A stretch of DNA of 64,000 bases, taken from Nectonema munidae. Its lineage: Eukaryota; Nematomorpha; Nectonematoida; Nectonematidae. Of the stretch, positions 34,962-47,574 are shown piece by piece (positions within the stretch are counted from its first letter, which is position 1; each line of letters opens with the position of its first letter). The notes below the pieces were generated by a model, which worked only from the letters and a program-made list of their open reading frames with translations, ran no database searches and was not told where the DNA came from. The translations under genes were made by a program, and so were the position numbers. The stretch covers positions 980,094 to 1,044,093 of the forward strand of contig JAUIRK010000926.1 in assembly GCA_030549495.1 (NCBI GenBank), given 5' to 3'.

Positions 34962-36080
34962 CAGTCCGCCCCCGCTCTACCGCCACCCCAATTTATCGCC
35001 AACCCCGCTTACCGCCAATAAAATGCCTAGAACAGATTTTCGTCCATGTTAAATCCCGCGCTAAACCGCCCCTCGCTGTCCACCATCATAATCAGCAGAA
35101 CAAACATCTCATTTGGCATGCTGTCTCCCCCGACTTACCGCCAAAGCCATAGCAAATTTTCCCGCCCGCTCAGTCAAGTTCAATCGAGTGTGGCGGTGTG
35201 CTTTCGATATGGCATTATACAACAAAAAACGATTGATGTAAGAATGAATGCAAAACAAAAAAATGTGTGTTTGTCTCAAATTACTGTACTTGATGTTAAT
35301 ACATAAACATGACAATAATAATAAATCCGCTACACCAAGAAAGCCTGGGACTCCGTGAAAGCCTCAATAATATCAAATTGTTGGCAGCACACCGGCCTTA
35401 TCGCCAAACCAGACCAACAACAAACCATAGAAGATGACGACGAAGACGACCTTCCACTCGATTAACTGCTACGAAGTACAACAAAAGCCCTAGACATTGA
35501 CGCTTCCAATGCAATGTCTGCAGACGAGTTCACCGCTGTCGACAACACTGAAGAGACCTTCGCTGAACTTACAGACCAAGAACTCATTCAGTGTGTACGA
35601 CCAACAGATGCTGACGACATATCAGATGACGAACCCGAAACAGCACCGAAATCAAAACCAGTTATGAAGGATGTTCGGTCTGCCCTCAATTTGTGTAGAA
35701 GTTTTATTGAATGCAACAATAACTGCACAGAAGAAGATTTGTTCTTATTAGAAAAATTAGAAAAAAGATTGGATACTGTTGGGAAATGCACCACCAAACA
35801 AAAATCTATATTAGATTTTTTTTCCAAATAAATTTATTATTTTCGGCTTGGTTTTTATTTTATTTATTCAAAGATGTTCACTAACACAAACGATAAAATA
35901 AAAACATTCATTACGAGAACACTTCTACATACTTGCACTACATGTCATTACGTATGATCTCAAATATGGCAAAATGCAACAAAATATGGATACGTTATGA
36001 ATCCCGCGATTTACCGCCAACCCCGCTATAACGCCAATTTTGTATGGTCCCGATGGTGGCGTTATAACGGGGGTCGACTG
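34962..36080 (+). mobile_element. Tigger/pogo-type DNA transposon derivative
   Basis: 1119 bp between TA target duplications (34960-34961 and 36081-36082). The left end is cagtccgcccccgctctacc; the right end read in reverse is cagtcgacccccgttataac, the typical pogo/Tigger terminus. Internal sequence next to each end repeats the taccgccaa.cccgct / aaccccgctataacgcc theme. It keeps only the C-terminal part of a transposase, so it is an internally deleted copy. Confidence 0.85.
35320..35831 (+). pseudogene. Tigger transposase C-terminal fragment
   Basis: A frame reading YTKKAWDSV and NCWQHTGL (the AWDSV..STI.NCF.H.GF signature of Tigger/jerky-like transposases) reaches a stop near 35464. After a short gap an open frame from 35514 (MSADEFTAVDNTEETFAEL) continues with an acidic linker, then SALNLCRSFIE and a KQKSILDFF tail to 35831, typical of the end of CENP-B-like transposases. 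The DDE catalytic core and the DNA-binding domain are missing. Confidence 0.7.
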
Positions 36081-36124
36081 TATATAGCTCTCACGCATCG
36101 TCTGTAAAATATGTTCGATAGGAA

Positions 36125-36278
36125 AAATGCGATCATCATACATGTTTTATAAACAAGCAACAACTCTTACTTATAGAAAATTATTGGGGGGCGAAGGTCA
36201 TTTTTGCCCCCCCCCTGAAAACACATTGGGGGCGGTCGCCCCCCCCCCCCCCCTCGCCCCTCCGGATGTACGCCGCTG
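36125..36278 (+). mobile_element. Terminal piece of an unidentified TIR element
   Basis: Matches 61855-61982: aatgcgatcatcata, cttacttatagaaattattg, a long C run, ctgaaaacacatt and a terminus cggatgtacgccgctg. The end read in reverse (cagcggcgtacatccgg) resembles a hAT-type terminus. Only one end is found. It abuts the BEL/Pao fossil at 36279. Confidence 0.5.
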
Positions 36279-37746
36279 TTCTAAACATATTGAAGATGTG
36301 ATTGCAAAACAGTCTTATGTTGACTATATATTAGATACATGCATGAATTTATCCGAACTTGAAGAAATTATTAGTCGAATTTCAAAAGTCTTGTCCAAGG
36401 GTAATTTTTTCATTAAAGTGGATTTTTTCGGGCAACAAAGTTTTGCATGATTTCAAGTCAGATCATTCAAACAAAGTACTGGGTATATGTTGGAATGTGG
36501 GTGACGACGTATTTAACTTCCATTTTAATTATGACTTTGCTAACGAGAGTAAAAATTTGGTTGGTTTTAAGTTTACCCGAAGAAATATTTTGAGTTTAAT
36601 CAATGGGATATTTGATCCTATAGGTTTACTCGCTCCATACACAGTAACGGCAAAAATTTTAATGAGATACACCTGGAAAAAGGAAGGTAAATTAATAGAT
36701 TGGGATGAGCCACTAAATGAAGAGGTCAATATAAAATGGATAAAATTTTTTAATTGTTTGAATAATATTGAATCTCTGAATTTCCCAAGAGCATTGTTAA
36801 TAGAGAATGATGTAAAAAACAGGTGGTTTTGTACATTTTCAGACAGTTCAAATCAGGCCTTTGGAACTTGTGCATACATAAGATATAAATTGCAAAATAA
36901 TGAGATTTTTTGTAGATTGATTGCAGCAAAAACCAAAGTCTGGCGATTGAAAACAGAAGATGTCTTAACTATAGTGAGAGGAGAACTGCAGGGTGCAGTC
37001 TTAGCTAAAAGATTGGCTAAATTTTTGCAGAGCACCTGTCGAATTAAATTTGATAAAGTTATATTTTTCATTGATTCAACAGTAGTTATTTCCATGATCA
37101 ACGGGGATTCTCATAAGTTTGATAATTTTGTTTGACACAGGATTGGAGAAATACACGCTTTTTCAGCACCAAAACAGTGGTTTTGGATACAAAGTAAAGA
37201 AAATATAGCCGATATTTTAACGAGACCTTGTTCACGTAAATTTGACGAATATTCCGAATGGCAAACGGCACCAAGATTTTTATACGAGGATTTTGAAAAT
37301 TGGCCAGTATTAGATTATGCAAAAATTGCGAAAAAAAAGGTATCAATTTAAATATTAAGAATAAAAATCGAAACTACAAGATTTCGAAACTACAAGATGC
37401 TAATAAATGTAACGGCAAGAGCCTTGGAAGTTATAAATCCTAAGAAGGGTTGGTGGAACCGCTTACTCAATGAAACGATAAGTAAAGAACGGAAGGAAGA
37501 AGCCCTAAACGTATGGATAAAAATACACAAAGCACAATTGAAATGAATATGAATAAAAATGAATTCAAAACCCTTTATCCATACAAAGATAAAGAAGGAA
37601 TTTGGCGGGTATCAGGACGTACCCAGAAAATAGGATACCTACCAATCATACTTCGAGGAAATCATATATTTTCAAAGTTGTATGTTAAATATATTCACGA
37701 TCACAGTCGATTTTTGCCATGTTTAATTGATTTTTATAAAAAATGA
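36279..37746 (+). mobile_element. BEL/Pao LTR retrotransposon fossil, internal fragment
   Basis: A partial pol region. In order there are the end of the reverse transcriptase (a YVD box and the LGICWN segment), the Pao-specific stretch DPIGLLAPYTVTAKI and WDEPLNEEV, an RNase H-like part (FSDSSNQAFGTCAYIRY, ELQGAVLAKRLAKF, FFIDSTVVISMI) and a piece of the zinc-binding part of integrase (YPYKDKEGIWRVSGR). This order is that of the BEL/Pao family. It is broken by a few breaks, no LTRs are recognisable, and gag, protease and most of integrase are absent. It is clearly an old copy, with E-family units at its right edge. Confidence 0.85.
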
Positions 37747-38230
37747 GCATCACTTATAAATTTGGCATACTTCAAAATGGAATATATGTGTAATAAACTT
37801 TTTATAAGTATTTTAATAAAAAATTTAATATTGACGTGAGCTGTCATATATAAATCAATTTTTTGACAGGTTTGATTGATTTTTATAAAAATGAACATTA
37901 CGACTAAATTCTACTTACTTGAAAATGGGCATATATGTATAAAAACTTTTGATAGGAATAAAAATTTTAATTTTGTAATGGGCGGTTTTATTTAAATCAT
38001 TTTTTCACAGGTTTGACAGATTTTCATAAAAAAAATGGACATCAGCAGTAAACTCACCATGAAAATGGGTATATAATATATGTGTAAAAAACTTTATATA
38101 ATTATTTAAATAAAAAGTTCCTTTTTGACATGACCGGTCATATATAAATGAATTTTTTGACAGGTTTGATTGATTTTGATAAAAAAAAAATGGACATCAC
38201 CACTGAATTCCAAATAGATGAAAAATATAT
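37747..38230 (-). repeat. Inverted 150 bp E-family units
   Basis: About three units in reverse orientation, marked by ttttgacaggtttgattgat (around 37862 and 38157) and gaaaatgggcatatatgt. It is a detached piece of the array found in E1. Confidence 0.75.
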
Positions 38231-38334
38231 ACCACATGGAAATATTTATAAATTATTGAAAAACAACACTTTTTTCATTTTGTTATAATTGTGTTCAGGT
38301 GGGCAGATTGTATAATGGAAATTAGCAGTCGGAT

Positions 38335-38810
38335 GCGAAAATATCCTGAACACCAAAACGCCCGTCAAAACATCCTACACTATTTCTGAATAAGGTATCG
38401 TATATGCTCATCATTACAGTGTGTCTATTCTTTCAGTGAGCATGTTTTTCGAAATATTCCCATGCTGTTTTACGTGCATGATGTGCACAATTCTCTTCCT
38501 TACTTTTGTGCAGACGCTTTTCGAATGTAAACGTGAACATTTGTTTGCTTTGTTACTTTCCATCCAGACAAAATATTTTTTCTCATGATGCAAAATGAAT
38601 CAGCCCCTTCCTATCTTCCCTTCAGAGTGTTCAGAACAGAATGATTATTCTTGAAACAAAGAAAACTTGGGTAAAAGACGTGTTTACTTTTAGTCTAGAC
38701 ACTAGACTAACTCAGCTCAAACATTTCGCTTGGGCAAAAGAGAAAAAGAGGCATCCCAAGCCAATTTAGTTGACTGTTTATTTCTATATTCGCATCACAA
38801 CGGTGCACAA
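38335..38810 (-). repeat. ~480 bp repeat, inverted partner of 24457-24945
   Basis: Reverse complement of 24457-24945 with scattered mismatches and small indels. The pair is separated by about 13.4 kb. It ends about 60 bp before element E3. Confidence 0.75.
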
Positions 38811-38867
38811 ATGCAGGCAACCAGTATGACATCAACAGGTCAAAATGACCTAAAAAGTTTGATTTTT

Positions 38868-41800
38868 CCCTATCAGTGACAGGGGGGAGGGGGCATTTTA
38901 ACCCCCACCCCTCAACTAAAAGGTCTATTGTGCAAATTTGGCTGAATTAAATGCTTCATACTTTTTTACTTTTCCTAAAATCGTTACCTGCATCTTGTGA
39001 TACAATTTTCATGGTAGGTAAATGCCACTCTCATGTCAAAAACTGTCAATCAAAAGCAAATGTACATTTTTTTCAACAAAATTTTTATACTATAATGTCT
39101 ATGACTTAAGTTTTATTAGATACACTTTTGAAAATTTATAATCATATATATATATTAGAACACATAACACTATGCACATTTTTCCAATAAACATAGCAAC
39201 CATGTAGGAAATGTCAATCAAAAATTTGATTGATGATAAAATTGCTTATGAAAATTTTCATTCAAATTTTAAATAAAATTAATTTTTTTATACCAAATCA
39301 ACCATGCTGATTTCTCAAATTAGTTTTTACTATAAGGGTGTGAAAATTTATCAATGTGTAAATCATATTTGAGGTGTTCGTCTGAAAATTATATATATGA
39401 ATATTATTAAAATTAAAATAAAATACACATTTTTATACTAAATCAAACATGACCATTTAAATTATGCGGTCTTTTTTTGGCAATTTCGTTTTCAAAATGT
39501 CTCAATGTGTCAATCAATTTTGCGGTTTACATCTGAAACTCCAAGGATATATTAATTAAATTTTAAACTAATAATATTTTTTAAACCAAATCCACCATAC
39601 CAATTTCATTCCTCAGCTCAATTTTAGCAACTATGATTTGGAAATGTCCAAAAGTAGTTGCAGTTTACGTTCGAGAAAGTGTCTCCAAGATCATTTCTCC
39701 AGATTTTAAATAAAATATATTCTTTAAATAAATGGAACTTGCAGATTTTATTTCTCTTCTCATTTTTTGCATTTAGAGTGTGAAAATGTCAATCATATTT
39801 GTGGTTGATGACAAAAATTTTTCCTAGAATATTATTTATATTCTCAATAAAATATATTTTTTATACTAGATCTACATGCTAGTTTCAGTTTTGGACTCAA
39901 TTTTCGTAAATAGAATGTGAAAATGTCAATCAAGTAGGTTATTTTTCTTCAAATATATTTAATAATTTTTAACTAAATTGCCCAAACTGATAGCATTTTT
40001 TGGCTAAGTTTTTACCATTACTGTGAAAAAATGTGCCAAAATAGAAATAGAATTAGTGATATATGCCCGAAAATTATCTCATAAACATACTTCCATATTT
40101 TATATTTTTATTACAATGCTCATTTCATTTTAGGGTTTAGTTTTTCAAATTAGGAGCAAGAATGTGTGGATTATGATAAAAAGTTTGACATTTCAGAAAA
40201 ACAAATTCTGATAAAAACTCTATTTTCTCAAAGAACTCCAATAAAAAATTCATTTTTGATTCAAAATCAGTATTAAAATTTTGATTAAGCATTTTTTATA
40301 CTGTCTATGTTTTTCATTTCTATACCTCTTTTTGGTTAATAATTCGTGAAAGTATAAATCGAATTGGCAAAAATCAGTTTTTTCCAAAAAAAAACATTTA
40401 TCAAGTTTTTTCTCATAATCGTTTTTTATTATAGTACAAAAATTTAAGTATGCGAGAAGTAAGGGAACACTGAAGGCACACAGAAATGAGAACGCGTGAT
40501 CATAAGAAAAAAGAAATAACACGATTATTAATGTGCTTTTATATCGTAGATATAGTAATCCTTTATGGAGCTAGTTTTAAGAAACAAGTAGGTATCTTGT
40601 CTACACGGAAGATATACGGTTTTCCAATGAACTAGGAGTTGGTATAAAAATCTAGTATTGAGATTTTCAAAAAACATCGCAACCGTGAAGATGTTCCTAC
40701 ATTGTGAATAAAATTTTAAACTTGTTAATATTTTAAACATCAATTGGCTAAAAAAGTGTTCTAAAATTTTCAAACAGTTAGAGTTACCATAAATATGATA
40801 GACACCAATAGGCTGTAGCTAATATAGTAACATATAGCTATTCTCAAAAAAATTTAATAAATGTGAACCAAATTTGATAAAAATTTTTCCTTCGGTGTGA
40901 ATGAGTGAATAACTTAGAAGTGGATAAGTTTTTATAATTGAAAAAAAGGATTATGAATGAATTCACCAAGAATCAGAATTTTGAAAAAGAATTGTTTAGC
41001 AAACTTTCAGAGTGATATCTATTCATATCACCTGATACTACAATACACAGTATTGTTAAAAAAAAGACCAGATCAAAAAGAGATTCTTTTCAATAGAAAA
41101 GTTCAGAAATCGCTTAAATTCTGAGTCAAATAAATTTCTGAAAAGGTTTTTTCGAACAGAGATAGCACCAAATGAATTTTTAATGAAAGTAGAGCTACCA
41201 AGGTAGGATCAGTTTAGAATTAAGAGCAAAATTTGATAAGATATAAAGTAGTTTTGTAGGCAAAACAATAGAGCTCCATCAAATCGAATGATGAAATCGA
41301 ATTTCAAAGCTCCATTTTTAATTAGTAAACTAAGGAAAGGATAAAATGGATAAGAAGAATCAAACCAAGGACGGCCAAATGTGCTTGGTTTAGTTACATT
41401 AGCAGCCAGTAATATTTTTACCATGTAATTTTACAACAATTTTTATGAAAATTTTATTGCTAAATTTATTATTTATCATCATAAAATATATTATAAAATA
41501 AATAACCCATCTACTATTTTATTATTGAAATTTTTTTAGGAGAATTATAAAATTTAATTTTATGAGCTTTTATCTAACATGATCTCAGGTCACTTTGATT
41601 AGAAATTTGGTCTCATTCCAATTTATGTATATAAAAATCATTATTATATCAAGAAAGAAATTATTTTATCGATTGCGCTTAGATATATAAAAGTCAATGT
41701 ATGGTGTTGAACTAAGTAAATATATAACCATTTTAACCACGTTGAAGTGTAGTATTCATTACATGTGTATATATTGACAAAAATAATGTCATGATGAAAT

Positions 41801-42291
41801 AGAGAAAGGTCGATTTGCTAAATAGGCGGAAATTTTTAAAAAAAAAAAAAATTGATTACAAATTAACCAAACCTAAAAAATAACCACACTTTAAATATAG
41901 AATGACAAAAGTATTTTCAAAATTAAATTGAGCATGTTCGATTTGCTGTGTATGAATAAGTTTATTTTTAATATAATGAGAAAAAGTGTTTGCCATTAAG
42001 TCACCTGCAAAAGCTAATTTACTGACAGGCAAAATATTTTCGCTGAATTAATCATCAAAAGTTGGTTAATTAAATAAATTTAACCACCAAAATGTAGAAT
42101 TTATAATATATTTTAAGTTTATATATTTGGCATTGATTAACAGGTTTGATTGATAAATAAATGACACCATCAGACTCATAATTAATTATTTATTTTGTAA
42201 AAATATTCAATAATTTGAGAAAAATGGATGGGAATAAAATAGCCCCCCGGCCCGTCACTGAGGAAATCAAAATAGCCCGTCACGAAAAGGG
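38868..42291 (-). mobile_element. E-family element in reverse orientation (E3)
   Basis: It opens with ccctatcagtgacag and a G-rich subterminal run, passes through reversed ~145 bp units (about 39230-40150), internal AT-rich sequence and a reversed 150 bp unit (about 42110-42170), and ends with two copies of a cccgtcac motif and aaaaggg at 42291. The overall plan mirrors E1. No TTAA pair is visible. The interior has only chance ORFs. Confidence 0.6.
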
Positions 42292-42640
42292 TTGATTAAA
42301 GATATCCAAAAAATTGAAATTTGACCCGTTAAAGTCCTTTCAAATTTTCATTTTTGACCTGTATGTTTTGAAATTTTTCCATATTTTTTTAATTTCAAAT
42401 GTTTTATTGCTATTATAAATTTATATTAACGAGTACCACCAATACGTCATAAGTCAAAATGACGTGATTTATGAAATCCAATTTTTGCTTTTTTGAACAA
42501 AACCTATCATTTTTGAGAATGAATACACATGGTATTTTCACACTTCAAATTCTTAAAAATTTGAAGTTCTTAAAAATTTTCTTCTTTCAAATCATTTAAA
42601 TTATTCGTATTTAAAAAATAGCGTTTTAAAAAAATGATAT
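42292..42640. other. Short AT-rich gap between E3 and E4
   Basis: No gene. A weak similarity (gtcaaaatgac) exists between the sequences on both sides of E3 (38840-38852 and 42461-42472), perhaps the remains of a host repeat split by E3. Confidence 0.4.
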
Positions 42641-43459
42641 AATTATGATAGCTCCTATTAAAATTAAAATTTTTATTGAAATACTTATAAAAAGTTATTT
42701 ACACAGATATACCCATTTTCAAATATGCTGAATTTAATAGTGATGTTCATTTTTTATGATTAATCATACCTGTCAAAAAATAATTTAAATTAAATAAAAA
42801 ATTTTTAATATTTATTAAAAGTTTTATACACATATATGCCAATTTTTAAGTATGCCAAATTTAGTAGTGATGTTCATTTTTATGAAAAGCATCTAAATTC
42901 TAAATGAATCAATAAAATCTCTCAACCAATGACAAATATATGAACTTCAAACTCTACTTGCAGTTTTTCTTTGTTAATTATTTTCTTAATTTATTTAATA
43001 AACCAATCTCAGAGCTTTTTAATGATCTTAGGCTTTTTTGTCAGTATCATGTGTTTCATTATCAGGTAATATGAACCGATATTCAGTTTCACTATTTGTT
43101 AATAAATCCCCATTCAAAAGCTTTTTTCCTCATAAAATCATTCGTGATGTTCATTGTTCAATTACAAAAAGTTATCCTCACTTCATCTAAATGACTCTCT
43201 CTTTGACACCAAAGGAAAAAGATTGTCAAATTTAATTCAAATTATAGAATAATCGTGATAGCAACTAAATATTCACATATTATTTATCTGTGACAGTATT
43301 GATATAACTCTTGCGGACTGAAAACTTTCCGATTTCCTACATATCTGAGTTAAATTATAATTGTAATCTTAGCTGCTAAGCTAAAGTTTTAAGGATTTTT
43401 CATTTCCAAAGAGGAGTTATTCTTCTTTAAGGTCAATATCTTTTTGGGAACACCCAATA

Positions 43460-43595
43460 TTAACCTGTTAAGACCAAGCAAAGCAGACGATATCTAAAAA
43501 ACCCAGACGATTTATATTCAAAGTCATTGAAAAAAGCAGACGAAGATGAAATTACTTATGTTCCAAAATAGAAACATTGGTCGTAAATGGGTTAA
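43460..43595. mobile_element. Short TTAA-type MITE, copy B
   Basis: TTAA on both sides: ttaacctgttaagaccaa at the left and ttggtcgtaaatgggttaa at the right, an imperfect inverted repeat around about 128 bp. The interior shares agcagacgatatctaaaaaa and gatgaaattacttatgttcc with copy C. Confidence 0.75.
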
Positions 43596-44229
43596 ATCAT
43601 TACACCAATTCCCAGTTCATTGGAACCTGGTACATCTTCCATTTAGTCAAGGTACATACTTCTTTCTTAAATTATGCAGCTTTCCATAAGACTGCTACGT
43701 CAATCATTTAAATGCGGGCACCAGGAGTTATTTTTAAAATTTCCTTTTGATCACGTTCTCCCTTCAATTTGTTTTCAGGTCACTTCCTTCTCTCATACTC
43801 ATCTTGAAAATAATTTTATAACTTGATTAAAGAAAGTATAATAAGCAAGAACATAAAGAAAATTTTATATTTGTGCTATCAATACATAACGATTTTCAAA
43901 AAAAATTGACAGGAATGATTATTTGGAAAACATTGATTTTCACACATACATCACTAATTTAATTGACACTTTGCGATATTTTTTTTAACTGTATTGACCA
44001 AAATGGAATACTGAAATGAAGTAAGCATAGTCGATTTAGTATTAAAAATATTATTTTTACAATTATAGATTTAAAAGCGTTATAAGCTTGAAACTGTATA
44101 GAAATATAAATTTCCAAGAGTCTATCCAAAATAGAGGATATGTTTTAAATTTTTTAGAGATAAAGTCAACATTTTATAAATACATAGGATTTGAATGATT
44201 GTTTATTATAATAAATCAGTACAAAAGCT

Positions 44230-46098
44230 GAATTCCTAAGAAATTTCATTTTGTCTTTATTGTTCAAACATAGATCGTCAGACACTTCAAAAACGAAGAA
44301 TGTAAAGAGAATTTGCTTGATGTTTGTTCATCAGAAGACGTGAGTGCGAAGCCCATTGCTGCAAAGATTTTGAAGACATTATATGATCTCAAAATAGACT
44401 CCAGTAAAATAATTTCACAGTGCTACGACGGTGCTGCTGTTATGTCTGGTAAAAACCATTCATTACTATGAGTATTTTTAGCTAAAAAATGTCATGTTAT
44501 AAATTATATTTTAATAATCACTTAATTATTTAAAGGTAAACGAGGTGGAGTCCAGAGTATCATATGCGAACAATAAAAAAAACATTCCATTTTTACATTG
44601 TTTGAATCACCAGCTACACCTCTCTATATTTAATTTTCTGAGTGTGATTTCTAAGGTTTCCAAGGTGATAGCTCTCTGAAAAATGCTTTATAAATTTACT
44701 AAAAGACACAGAGTATTTCACAATTATTCTGGACAAACTTTAAAGAGGCTTCTATAGAGCAAAGATGGTCTAGTCACTTGGAAACATTGATTGTTGTTTC
44801 CAACAACTTCGAAAAGTTAAAAGATTTATTGAGTTTCTTTTCGAGCAATAACTTTAATCCAAAAATTTCTAGCCCAAGGGCTTCTTTTGCAATTCGAGAA
44901 GCCAAAACTCGAGTTTTTCGGATCAAAATCTCTTCACCACATTTTCCAGAGTATGCCATCGTGAAAGCAATGACCCATTTATCAGTTTATACAATGAAAT
45001 AATTGACGCTTGTTTGTTTACTCAATGTGAAGCAAAGCTGAGTGATTTCTTTTATTTGAAAAATGTTTACTTTCTGATTTCAAAGTTTATGCTTTTTAAC
45101 CTAATTTTAAGCTAAAGTAATGTAATTTTTTATTATATGGTATTCATTTGATAATTTTATATTTGTAATGATTTTTCATCTAATAGTAAAACTTTTTTGA
45201 AGATTTCAAGAACGTGATAATCAATTTTTCAATGCTGTCAGATGTTTATGTCCAACAAACTCCACTTTTTTAACCAAGAAGAACTGAACATCATAGCTTC
45301 TCATTTTGGAATTATGAATATGATTCTTTATTCGTCAGCCAAGCAGAAGTTGCCAAAAGTTTTATATTGAAAAACTATAAAAATGATAAGCATAAGGATC
45401 TGAAAGACATTATTGAGATTATTTCTCCAATAAAGGAAGCAATAGAAAGAAGCATTTACAATTTGTATATAGGCATACAATTTGATTTGTAAAATATATA
45501 TTGTATTACAGTATTACTTGTAGCAATTTTAATTATCGCAGGATCATTGACGATTCGTATCAGCACGGCTTCTTGCGAGAGGAGTTTTTCTTTTTTGGAG
45601 CGCATTTGGTCTGAACAAAGATCATCAATGCTCCATCAACGAAAGCGTAACCTTAAAATTGTATCATATTTGAGAAATTATAGAGGGAACATTAATCTTG
45701 ATGACTTTATGAAGGTGTTTACTCAAAATTCTCGCAGAATTCAATTGTTTTAGCTTAGAACAAAAACAATTTAGCGGCTCTATATGGCTACTGGCGACTC
45801 TACCGCTTTAAAAAGAGAGAACGCGCCTATCTTAATACCTCACAAAACATTAAAAGCCATATTAGAATTTGTTTTATGAGTTTAATAGTGAAAAATTATC
45901 GTTTAAATCACTAAACGATGTTTTAACAAAATTTAAATCAAGCCAATTCATCTATTTTCAAAGTTTTGAAGGTGGTGTGGAAAATTAAGAATTTTTCCGA
46001 TGAATTTTAAAAACTTAATCAGAGTGATTCAGATTTTTCAATATAAGCCTATTTTTTGTGCCCCCCGCCCCATGTACTTCGCTCTGGCTACGCCACTG
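44230..46098 (+). mobile_element. hAT transposon remnant inserted in E4
   Basis: The right end ctctggctacgccactg (46082-46098) is a classic hAT terminus (cagtggcgtagccagag in reverse). Left end missing. Coding pieces in order: exon 44274-44448 (VRHFKNEECKENLLDV, KIISQCYDGAAVMSG), an intron with GT-AG borders, exon from 44536 (KRGGVQSIICEQ then a TAA stop; IPFLHCLNHQLHL continues in another frame), 44750-45000 (QRWSSHLETLIVVSN) and the C-terminal dimerisation domain at 45547-45753. CYDGAAVMSG and HCLNHQLHL are hallmarks of the ZMYM1-like hAT group. It is inactive. Confidence 0.8.
45547..45753 (+). pseudogene. hAT C-terminal dimerisation domain fragment
   Basis: Open frame IRISTASCERSFSFLERIW, QRSSMLHQRKRNLKIVSYL, DDFMKVFTQN. 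The (P/I)xSTAxCERSFSxLxxIK pattern is the hATC domain. It is the 3' part of the transposase remnant and follows an intron-like AT-rich gap. Confidence 0.8.
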
Positions 46099-46417
46099 AG
46101 TCTATATATATTAGTGTTATGTATTCCAATATATATAATTATAAATTTTCAATAGTGTTTCAAATGTAAACACAAAGTTATAAATTATAGGCATTAAGAT
46201 ATAAAAATTTTGATTAAAAAATGTACACTTGATTTTGATTGACACTTTTTCTCATGAAAGGGTCATTCAACTACCGTGAAAATAATATCAAAGGATGCAG
46301 CTAGCAATTTTAGTAAAATTCACACGTTTGAAGGCATATAATTCTGCAATTTTGTACAATAGGAATTTTAGTTAACGGGGAGGAGGGGGGCAAAAATCCC
46401 GTCATTGATAGGGTTAA

Positions 46418-47188
46418 CGTTCCCGTATATCTGAATAATCCTGAAAAAAATTGTACAGCTTACCCTAGCTTAATATGGCATCAAAAACAAAGTTGATCTT
46501 GTAAATATTGCTCCAGATAAAATTTGGTTGAGAACTTATTAGATTGTTTCTATTAAAACAGGTTCTAGTTATGATAATTTCCGTTTTTTGATTCAGGTTA
46601 TTTGGTTCCCAGTATTGTTGATTCATAATTTTTTGATTCCAGCTTATTATCGAAGAATTAATGAGCTCTGGTTATTTTTTCCAGGACCTAACTCTTGTAA
46701 ATTTATTTTGTAAGTAACTCGTCATTTGCCTTATTTATCCAAATAGGAAGCATTTCAATAACACCACTAAAATAAAATAGAAAACATGTAAGGAGTCCAA
46801 TACAAACTAATAAAAAAAGTCTAAAATATTGTACTATTTTAGTTGGCAAAATATAGTCTGCTTACTCAAAAAATATTATATATTTTAACTAATGAAAATC
46901 ATACAGCAAAAACGTAATAATTTGTTTAATTTATTTTCATAAATTAAATATATATATTTAATTATATATTTAAAATTATTAATTAATTAGTATTTTAAAA
47001 TTATAAAGTTGGAAAAAAAAATTTTAGAGGGGGGGGGGGGGGGGGGGATAACCCATAAGTACCAATATTTCCTATGTTTTTATATATAAAAATTACATGA
47101 GATGCTCCGAAGTTGAAAAAGAAAAAAATTATTTATGAAATTCAACATACTTCCATCTGTGTAATCATCAGAAAACCAAACTTTTACT
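46418..47188. other. AT-rich intergenic with G19 run
   Basis: No gene. A run of 19 G residues lies at 47029-47047, the longest homopolymer G in the window. Confidence 0.6.
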
Positions 47189-47325
47189 TCAACCCATTAA
47201 GTAACATAGAAATCAGACGATATCTAAAAAACGCAGACGAATTTTATTCAAAGTCATTGAAAAAAGCAGATGAAGATGAAATTACTTATGTTCCCAAATG
47301 GGAGTATTGGGACTTAATACGTTAA
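47189..47325. mobile_element. Short TTAA-type MITE, copy C
   Basis: Left end tcaacccattaagtaac, right end gggacttaatacgttaa, interior cagacgatatctaaaaaacg and gatgaaattacttatgttcc as in copy B. The small ORF across it is a by-product of the repeat. Confidence 0.65.
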
Positions 47326-47574
47326 ACAAGATTCTTAAATTATGAAAGCTTTTGATATATCTCATATGAAACGTTGTTCACAAACGATATATTTTAAAGG
47401 CATTCACATGTGAATCAACTGCTCAAAAGTAAGTTAAAGAAATTTGTCTTTTGGCTAATTTGCCAGAATTGGTGCAAATTTGTGGGAATCAACTTACCGA
47501 GAAGCAAATAGCTGGAAACAAATAACAGTAATCAAAAAACTAGGAATCAACATACCGGTAACCACTAAGGCAAC

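Larger units (their letters stand above)
42640..46413 (+). mobile_element. E-family element (E4) with nested insertions
   Basis: Decayed 150 bp units at 42650-42960 lead into the internal region (43000-44220) and, after an inserted hAT remnant (44230-46098), the 3' subterminal block and a terminus cccgtcattgataggg followed by an intact TTAA (46414-46417). MITE copy B sits at 43460-43595. The segment 43800-44220 is the closest match to the E fragment in the serpin intron. The 5' terminus is not recognised. Confidence 0.65.

Noticed and set aside
35588-35827. 79-codon minus-strand ORF
   Set aside because: Antisense shadow of the Tigger transposase tail.
36279-37746. Host gene with protease/RNase H-like domains
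   Set aside because: Domain order is that of BEL/Pao pol; it is a broken fossil without recognisable LTRs.
40250-41424. Several ORFs of 70-90 codons inside E3
   Set aside because: AT-rich chance frames; no similarity to transposases and no counterpart in E1.
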